In this document: piece by piece, positions 8,050-12,741 of the stretch
Layout: every line of letters begins with the position of its first letter
How positions within the stretch are numbered: position 1 is the stretch's first letter
From: CAYJWS01 sp964373925
GTDB lineage: Bacteria > Patescibacteriota > Patescibacteriia > Buchananbacterales > GWA2-38-13
Assembly: GCA_964373925.1 (NCBI GenBank)
Contig: CAYJWS010000028.1
Location: forward strand, 1 to 13,783
Reading direction: 5' to 3'
Length of the DNA stretch: 13,783 nucleotides
Notes under the pieces: generated by a model
Databases searched by the model: none
What the model saw: only the letters and a program-made list of their open reading frames with translations
Told to the model about the DNA's origin: nothing
Position numbers and translations under genes: made by a program

Positions 8050-8955
8050 ATGCAAAAAAAAGCCATTCAATACGCTTTTTCTATTATTTTGGAAAATAAA
8101 AAGCTCTGGCTTCTTGGAATCCTTACCTCTTTCACGGGAATCTTAGAAGAGGCGAGCATTCTCACCCGAACAACAAGCTTGCGGCCTGACGGGCTAAGCT
8201 TTTGGCAAGAATTCAAACAAACGAAAATCTTTTCTCTGGAAGGATTGCATGGACTTCAAAACATAATTTCGCGCAATCCTTTTTCTTTTTTTCAAATTAT
8301 TGTATTTGTTTCTATTGCTCTTACGGCGACCGCTGCCATTATCTGGCTTTCTCTCTCTTCGCAAGGATCAGTCATATACATTTCCCAAAACCCCAGTGCC
8401 ATAAAAAAAAACACAATGCGAGAACTCCTTTCCTTTGGAAGAAAAAAATTCTGGCCTATTTTAGGATTGAACATTTTCGCAAAACTGCTTCTTGTTTTGT
8501 TTTTATTTACAACTCATTTTTTTCTTTTAATACAATCTCCAATTATAACCTTACTCGCCTTCGTCTTGGAGTTTATTATATATATCGCTATTTCTTTTTT
8601 CATAAAATACGCGGCGTGTGGTATAATACTAAAACGCATCTCGATATTTTCCGCACTCAAACACTCGCTTACGGCGTGTAAAAAGAATATTGTTTCAAGC
8701 TTTGGGCTTGCGATATTGCTTTTTATAATAAGCGCCGGAACGCTTGTGCTTGGAACCCTTGCAACGCTCGTTATGTTTATACCCTTTTTAACTATTATGG
8801 CGGCGGCATTCTTTTTGCACATGAACGCGGTGGTAATCTTTGTTTTTTTGTTATTTCTTTTCCTTACGACCGCATTTTTCTTCGTTCTCCAGGGATTTCT
8901 CTCCGCGCTTTCATGGTGTTCGTGGACGCGCATGTTTGATCAATTAAAAAAATAA
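8050..8955 (+). CDS. Multi-pass membrane protein, unknown function
   Basis: No family assigned. The 301-residue product starts with a short amphipathic N-terminus and a hydrophobic stretch at about 19-33, then has a soluble loop (34-76) and long hydrophobic segments at about 79-103, 135-161, 164-193, 215-232, 234-256 and 260-285, giving about six or seven TM helices. Positively charged loops (119-134, 195-213) probably face the cytoplasm. No catalytic motif or transporter signature is visible; the pattern resembles polytopic proteins often found as hypotheticals in CPR genomes. It is 16 nt after ftsH and its TAA is 1 nt before the ATG of the secretion ATPase, so the three are likely cotranscribed. 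Neither its own start nor the next has a Shine-Dalgarno site. Confidence 0.88.
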   Translation: MQKKAIQYAFSIILENKKLWLLGILTSFTGILEEASILTRTTSLRPDGLSFWQEFKQTKIFSLEGLHGLQNIISRNPFSFFQIIVFVSIALTATAAIIWLSLSSQGSVIYISQNPSAIKKNTMRELLSFGRKKFWPILGLNIFAKLLLVLFLFTTHFFLLIQSPIITLLAFVLEFIIYIAISFFIKYAACGIILKRISIFSALKHSLTACKKNIVSSFGLAILLFIISAGTLVLGTLATLVMFIPFLTIMAAAFFLHMNAVVIFVFLLFLFLTTAFFFVLQGFLSALSWCSWTRMFDQLKK

Positions 8956-8956
8956 T

Positions 8957-10699
8957 ATGGAAAATTCTTTTTCACGTAATAATATCCCCACTTCAAAAAT
9001 CCCCCATATAACCTCCCAAGAAGTGGAGGAAAAATTTTCCGAGAAAATGTTTGATATTGATATTAAAGAAAAAGAAAAAGAATCAAGGGCAAGGGGAGAA
9101 GGTCTGGGCGTATTATATATCAACCTCAAGGGGTTTCCCATAAATCCGGAAACACTTACTCTTGTCAACGAAGAAACCGCCAGGCGTCTGAAAGTAATCG
9201 CGTTTTACGCGGGAGAAGACGATGTGCGAATCGGCGCCGTTGATCCTATGAATGGCGAGGTGCAAGAGCTTTTTGAAAAGATTAAACTAAGGCTTTATGC
9301 TAAAGGAAAACTATACATCATTTCAGAAAACAGCTTTAAGCAGGCATTTCACCTCTATTCGGTTCTTCCAAGAATCAGAAAATTTTCTTCGGGAGTACAA
9401 ATAACCGAGGCTGACTTTACGCGCTTTGAAAACGAAATTAAATCCTTTAGAGACCTCAACAAAAACATACAAAAAGCCAGCCTCACTGACATGGTGACGG
9501 TTATAATAGCCGCGGCCATTACATCCCGATCGTCAGACATACACATTGAGTGCGAGGAAAAATCAATTAAAGTCCGCTATCGAATTGACGGAATACTGAC
9601 GGATGTCGCGGAAATAGACAAGTCTGTCTGGCAAAAAATCATAGCGAGAATTAAGCTCCTTTCTCATCTTAAAATAAACATAACTGACAAGCCGCAAGAC
9701 GGAAGATTCACGATTTTTCTCACAAAAGAAACTATTGATGTGCGCGTTTCAACGCTTCCCACTACCTATGGCGAGAGTGTTGTCATGCGCTTGCTTATGT
9801 CGTCGGCAATTGGACTTGCGTTTGAGGCGCTTGGGCTTCGGGGGCAGGCATATGATGATCTTCTCCGCGAGATTGGCAAACCCAATGGAATGGTGGTAAC
9901 CACCGGTCCCACGGGATCCGGTAAAACCACGACTCTGTATGCTGTACTTACTAAACTCAACGATCCGGAGACAAAAATTATCACCATTGAAGACCCTGTT
10001 GAGTACCGCCTTCCCGGAATTAATCAAAGCCAGGTTGACCATTCCCGCGGATATGATTTTGCCTCGGGACTGCGTTCGATACTGCGCCAAGACCCTGATA
10101 TTGTTATGGTTGGAGAAATTAGAGACCTCGAGACCGCCGATATTGCCATGAATGCCGCGCTCACCGGACACTTAGTGCTCTCAACGCTTCATACCAACGA
10201 TGCGTCCGGCACCGTGCCGCGCCTTTTGGCCATGGGAGTAAAGTCGTTTCTTCTCGCTCCGGCTCTTAATGCCATGATTGGACAGCGCTTGGTGAGAAAA
10301 ATATGCGAACACTGCAAAGTGCAAGACAAAATTGATGCAAAAATTGCTAGTCATGTACGCCAAATAATTTTCGGCATTAAGGAATACAAAGGATACAGCC
10401 TTGATGAAAAAAAATTCAAGGAATTAAAATTTTATAAAGGCAAGGGATGCAATGCTTGCCAGACGCTCGGATATAAAGGAAGAATGGGAATTTATGAAAT
10501 TATGACCATGAACCAAGAAATTGAAAACCTCATTCTTTCCGGCCATGTTTCGGAGTATGACATGAAAAAAGTCTCGGAAAAACACGGCATGGTAAATATG
10601 CTTCAAGACGGCATCCTCAAAGCGCTTGAGGGAATAACTACGCTTGACGAGGTTTTGCGCGTTGCCAAAGACACAAGCTATGAGGGCGATATCGCGTGA
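8957..10699 (+). CDS. pilB: Type IV pilus assembly / type II secretion ATPase, PilB/GspE family
   Basis: Cytoplasmic hexameric ATPase that powers pilus extension or pseudopilus assembly. The 580-residue product has an N-terminal domain (about 1-160; residues 52-130 resemble the GspE/PilB N-domain), then the ATPase core: a SSDIHIECEEKSIKVRYRIDG entry to the catalytic region, Walker A GPTGSGKT (317-324), Asp box IEDPVEY (344-350), Walker B GEIRD (386-390) and His box GHLVLSTLHTND (404-415). The zinc-binding Cys pairs of this family are present (Cys450/Cys453 and Cys498/Cys501), which favours PilB/GspE over PilT. No PilC, PilT or pilin gene lies in the window, so it is separated from its partners or they lie elsewhere. 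The start is 1 nt past the previous stop. A bidirectional terminator follows 33 nt after its TGA. Confidence 0.94.
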   Translation: MENSFSRNNIPTSKIPHITSQEVEEKFSEKMFDIDIKEKEKESRARGEGLGVLYINLKGFPINPETLTLVNEETARRLKVIAFYAGEDDVRIGAVDPMNGEVQELFEKIKLRLYAKGKLYIISENSFKQAFHLYSVLPRIRKFSSGVQITEADFTRFENEIKSFRDLNKNIQKASLTDMVTVIIAAAITSRSSDIHIECEEKSIKVRYRIDGILTDVAEIDKSVWQKIIARIKLLSHLKINITDKPQDGRFTIFLTKETIDVRVSTLPTTYGESVVMRLLMSSAIGLAFEALGLRGQAYDDLLREIGKPNGMVVTTGPTGSGKTTTLYAVLTKLNDPETKIITIEDPVEYRLPGINQSQVDHSRGYDFASGLRSILRQDPDIVMVGEIRDLETADIAMNAALTGHLVLSTLHTNDASGTVPRLLAMGVKSFLLAPALNAMIGQRLVRKICEHCKVQDKIDAKIASHVRQIIFGIKEYKGYSLDEKKFKELKFYKGKGCNACQTLGYKGRMGIYEIMTMNQEIENLILSGHVSEYDMKKVSEKHGMVNMLQDGILKALEGITTLDEVLRVAKDTSYEGDIA

Positions 10700-10732
10700 T
10701 ATATTGAGTTTAAGTAATACAATACAAGATAA

Positions 10733-10761
10733 AAAACCCATCCTTTATTAAGATGGGTTTT
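10733..10761. terminator. Bidirectional intrinsic terminator between convergent genes
   Basis: A perfect 10-bp stem, 10733-10742 (AAAACCCATC) with 10752-10761 (GATGGGTTTT), and a 9-nt loop. On the minus strand the stem runs into six T, a good terminator for the ClpN operon whose stop is at 10774. On the plus strand it ends in four T, weaker but adequate for pilB, whose stop is at 10699. Confidence 0.85.
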
Positions 10762-10773
10762 ATGTATAGAGGA

Positions 10774-11517
10774 TTAATATTTTATGCGAATGACTTCTAT
10801 TTCTGGATCTATTGTTGCGTACTCTCCATAATTAACAGAAATTGCGTTATGAATATGTTCATCTTGAGAATGAACTCCATAAACTTTCATGAGAAGAACG
10901 GCTTCATTGGGAGCTTGTGCAGAAGGATACAAGATGAATTTCTGGCCGATAAGAAGGTTGGCAAATGTCAGCCTTGGAGAATCTTCTTTCTTTTCTTCGG
11001 GCGAATCTTTTGCCATTTGTGCGGCAGCGTCTTCGGGGGTAATACTATGCATGTAGGCTTCTGTACGAGTATCTTTGATGTGATGTTTTTCATACAGTTC
11101 ACAAATTCTCCTATCAATTTCTTTCACGGTAAGGCCAAAAGCCATTAAAATTTGAGCGGCAAACCCGTCATTTTCTCGGATCAATCCACAGAGCAAGTGG
11201 CACGTGCCAATATGGTTATGGCCGCACTCATTGGCATAGTCAAGTGCGCACTCAAGCACTTTTTTTGTGCGCGGGGTAAATGGTAATGATCCAAAACCAA
11301 CAAGCTCCGGGCCTATTTGAATATTTTTAGCAACTTCCTTTTGGATAACGTGTTTTTGTACTCCAAAACTTTCTAACATTGCGAGTGCTCCTGAATTTCT
11401 ATCCAAAAGTCCTAAAAGCACATGCTCACTTCCAATAAAGTCATGCCGAAATTTCTGCGCGTGTATTCGCGCTCTTGTCATTACTGCCCTTGCCTGATCA
11501 GTGAATCTGTCAAACAT
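10774..11517 (-). CDS. Stand-alone ClpC N-terminal (double Clp-repeat) domain fused to a small C-terminal domain
   Basis: Residues 1-145 are two Clp_N repeats (about 3-70 and 78-145), with the typical MFDRFTDQARAVMTRARIHA opening, GSEHVLLGLL and the second-repeat match IGTCHLLCGLI. In ClpC/ClpA this domain docks adaptors and substrates. The protein has no Walker A or B, so no ATPase activity of its own. After a charged linker (146-182), residues 183-247 form a separate beta-rich segment (LLIGQKFILYP ... TIDPEIEVIRI), reminiscent of small, poorly characterised domains with a GxxF...DPxxxV pattern. A role as adaptor, inhibitor or scaffold of a Clp ATPase is inference. It is last in a three-gene operon, 28 nt after the 64-aa membrane protein gene. 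A strong Shine-Dalgarno site (AAGGGAGG, 11530-11523) lies 5 nt before the ATG. Transcription ends at the hairpin 12 nt downstream. Confidence 0.88.
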   Translation of the reverse strand: MFDRFTDQARAVMTRARIHAQKFRHDFIGSEHVLLGLLDRNSGALAMLESFGVQKHVIQKEVAKNIQIGPELVGFGSLPFTPRTKKVLECALDYANECGHNHIGTCHLLCGLIRENDGFAAQILMAFGLTVKEIDRRICELYEKHHIKDTRTEAYMHSITPEDAAAQMAKDSPEEKKEDSPRLTFANLLIGQKFILYPSAQAPNEAVLLMKVYGVHSQDEHIHNAISVNYGEYATIDPEIEVIRIKY

Positions 11518-11545
11518 CGCTACCTCCCTTCATTGAGAATACAAT

Positions 11546-11740
11546 TTATCTCTTCCACCAGTCAGGATCGTTAAGCCAATCTCTTTCCTTCCTTTCAGTC
11601 CATGTTTTATCGGCACAATCTTGATTAATTTTTTTTTCTTTCTGTTTATACTTTTTTTCAGGTATATAAAAAAAGAAATAAAGAACTATTGACGCGAGCA
11701 TAAACCCAAGAAAAATTCCAAGAATGTCTTCTACGGACAT
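11546..11740 (-). CDS. Small single-pass membrane protein, 64 aa
   Basis: Short but supported by its Shine-Dalgarno site (AGGAGG, 11754-11749) and operon spacing. Residues 5-26 form one hydrophobic helix (ILGIFLGFMLASIVLYFFFYI), which is followed by a strongly charged cytoplasmic or exposed tail, KKYKQKEKKINQDC..., ending in a Trp-rich DWLNDPDWWKR. Only one cysteine. The Shine-Dalgarno site overlaps the TAG of the zinc-finger gene (11755-11753), so the two are translationally coupled. No family recognised. Its place between a zinc-finger protein and a ClpN-domain protein suggests a membrane anchor or target for one of them (inference). Confidence 0.75.
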   Translation of the reverse strand: MSVEDILGIFLGFMLASIVLYFFFYIPEKKYKQKEKKINQDCADKTWTERKERDWLNDPDWWKR

Positions 11741-11752
11741 GCTGCTATCCTC

Positions 11753-12109
11753 CTAAATCAAACCTAGATATTTCAGCCACGAAGGATGTCCATGCGGGCA
11801 GGTGCCATCATGCTCTACGATACAGCCATCAGTGGCTTCGCACGTTTCGCTCAAAAACCATTCGTTAAGCTTTTCAACGCTTGGTTTCTCGCCCAAAGGA
11901 CTCAATTGCGCATGATGCGCTTCTTGTTCTAATTTTTTATCCGAATAAATTTTTCTTACCATATCGTCAACCACACCAAATTGGACAAGTCTTTCGGAAC
12001 ACCTCTGGCACGAAGCAATATGCTGCTGCACAAATTCTTGTGCCACAGGTTCAAGTTCTGAACCCAGGTATTCAATCAAAGTTCCATCAGATAAACATTT
12101 TTGCGCCAT
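11753..12109 (-). CDS. Putative HC2-type zinc-finger protein (anti-sigma-like) with Cys/His-rich C-terminus
   Basis: The 118-residue product starts MAQKCLSDGTLIEYL. A Cys5 ... His30-x3-Cys34-x2-Cys37 arrangement matches the zf-HC2 zinc finger of anti-sigma factors (CLSDGTL...EFVQQHIASCQRC). There is no membrane helix, so it would be a soluble member. Residues 90-118 form a second cluster, Cys90, Cys96, Cys104, His106 and His108, within DGCIVEHDGTCPHGHPSWLK and a YLGLI end; I recall similar DGC...DGxCPHGxPSWL...LGLI tails in small hypothetical proteins of several bacteria. The start at 12109 is fixed by a perfect Shine-Dalgarno site AAGGAGGT (12120-12113); the upstream in-frame ATG at 12148 lies close to the predicted transcription start (about 12146) and has no Shine-Dalgarno site. 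No sigma factor gene is nearby, so anti-sigma activity is unproven. Confidence 0.8.
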   Translation of the reverse strand: MAQKCLSDGTLIEYLGSELEPVAQEFVQQHIASCQRCSERLVQFGVVDDMVRKIYSDKKLEQEAHHAQLSPLGEKPSVEKLNEWFLSETCEATDGCIVEHDGTCPHGHPSWLKYLGLI

Positions 12110-12112
12110 GAC

Positions 12113-12120
12113 ACCTCCTT
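12113..12120 (-). promoter_or_regulatory. Consensus Shine-Dalgarno site that fixes the zinc-finger gene start
   Basis: AAGGAGGT on the minus strand, ending 3 nt before the ATG at 12109. It decides between this start and an ATG 39 nt upstream. Strong sites like this also precede the next two genes of the operon. Confidence 0.85.
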
Positions 12121-12152
12121 GCAATACGCTATTTTCAAAGAACAACACATAA

Positions 12153-12181
12153 AATATAGACCAAATAAATTTTTATGTCAA
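12153..12181 (-). promoter_or_regulatory. Near-consensus sigma70 promoter of the zinc-finger/ClpN operon
   Basis: On the minus strand, a perfect TTGACA (12181-12176), a 17-nt spacer and TATATT (12158-12153). It is the best promoter in the window. The -35 box overlaps the TGA stop of tsaE (12180-12178), so the operon can be transcribed independently of tsaD-tsaE, or also by read-through. Predicted initiation is near 12146. Confidence 0.8.
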
Positions 12182-12699
12182 TACATCTCAAATATCCTTT
12201 TATTTTTTTCTCTTGATGTTATTGTTATTTCTAATTTTCTTTTTGGCAAAATTGATTTTATCTTTTCAGGCCATTCAACAACAACAACGCTATCTTTTCG
12301 TCCAAAATATTCTTGCGCGCCAATATTTTCTATATCATGAGCGGAATGAATTCTATAGCAATCAATGTGCACAAAATTCGTAATTCGCCGCTCGGCCTTG
12401 CCCCTCGGTCTTGAGCTCCCGTTCAGGGCCTGAGCCCTCAGGGCCGATGGCGGGGTCGAAAGAAGCTCGTGGCCGAAAGGTAATTCGTAATTCGTAATTT
12501 TATACACATTCATCAAAATAAACGTCGGACTCGTGATAATTTTTTTAATTCCGAGTCCTTGCGCGATTCCCTTCACAAGCGTTGTCTTGCCCGAGCCCAA
12601 GTCTCCATACAATGCGATTACTTCACCGCCATGAAGCTCTCTAGCGAGTTTTTTTCCTAGTTCAATGGTTTCCTTCTCTGAATGAGTAATTATTTTCAT
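12178..12699 (-). CDS. tsaE: tRNA t6A biosynthesis ATPase TsaE with repeat-encoded insertion
   Basis: P-loop ATPase that works with TsaD and TsaB in making threonylcarbamoyl-adenosine at position 37 of ANN-decoding tRNAs. Seen: N-terminal MKIITHSEKETIELGKKLA, Walker A GDLGSGKT (32-39), SPTF (57-60), VHIDCYRI (110-117) and VEWPE (141-145). The 173-residue length exceeds the usual 140-155 because about 41 residues (68-108, ITNYELPFGH through AERRITN) are inserted between the SPTFILMNVY strand and VHIDCYRI. That segment is encoded by the GC-rich repeat at 12374-12500, kept in frame. It falls in a surface-loop position, so the enzyme could remain active (inference). It follows tsaD by 42 nt, with no Shine-Dalgarno site. 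TsaB is not in the window. Confidence 0.93.
   Translation of the reverse strand: MKIITHSEKETIELGKKLARELHGGEVIALYGDLGSGKTTLVKGIAQGLGIKKIITSPTFILMNVYKITNYELPFGHELLSTPPSALRAQALNGSSRPRGKAERRITNFVHIDCYRIHSAHDIENIGAQEYFGRKDSVVVVEWPEKIKSILPKRKLEITITSREKNKRIFEMY
12374..12500. repeat. Protein-coding repeat element inserted in tsaE, flanked by TAATTCG heptamers
   Basis: GC-rich core (about 12388-12480) in AT-rich surroundings, bordered on both sides by tandem heptamers (12374-12387 and 12481-12499). The core contains internal inverted repeats, for example GGCCTGAG against CTCAGGGCC near 12427-12445 with a bulge, and the outer CGGCC/GGCCG pair, so it could fold into an imperfect hairpin. Positions 12376-12427 match 13732-13783 at 51 of 52 bases. 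It encodes an in-frame insertion in TsaE. The heptamer borders suggest either the insertion target or part of the mobile unit. Confidence 0.85.
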
Positions 12700-12708
12700 A
12701 TATAACCC

Positions 12709-12728
12709 ATAGGACGTATACGACCTAT
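12709..12728. repeat. Near-perfect 20-bp palindrome between tsaD and tsaE
   Basis: ATAGG-A-CGTATACG-A-CCTAT: symmetric except for the A/A pair. It fills half of the 42-nt gap between the genes. It could be an operator, a processing hairpin or a short interspersed repeat; nothing distinguishes these here. Confidence 0.5.
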
Positions 12729-12741
12729 AAGACTATTAACC

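Noticed and set aside
12110..12148. ATG at 12148 as start of the zinc-finger gene
   Set aside because: No Shine-Dalgarno site, and close to the predicted transcription start; the ATG at 12109 has a perfect site just upstream.
12374..12500. Frameshift or pseudogene in tsaE
   Set aside because: The insertion keeps the frame and all conserved TsaE motifs remain on both sides.
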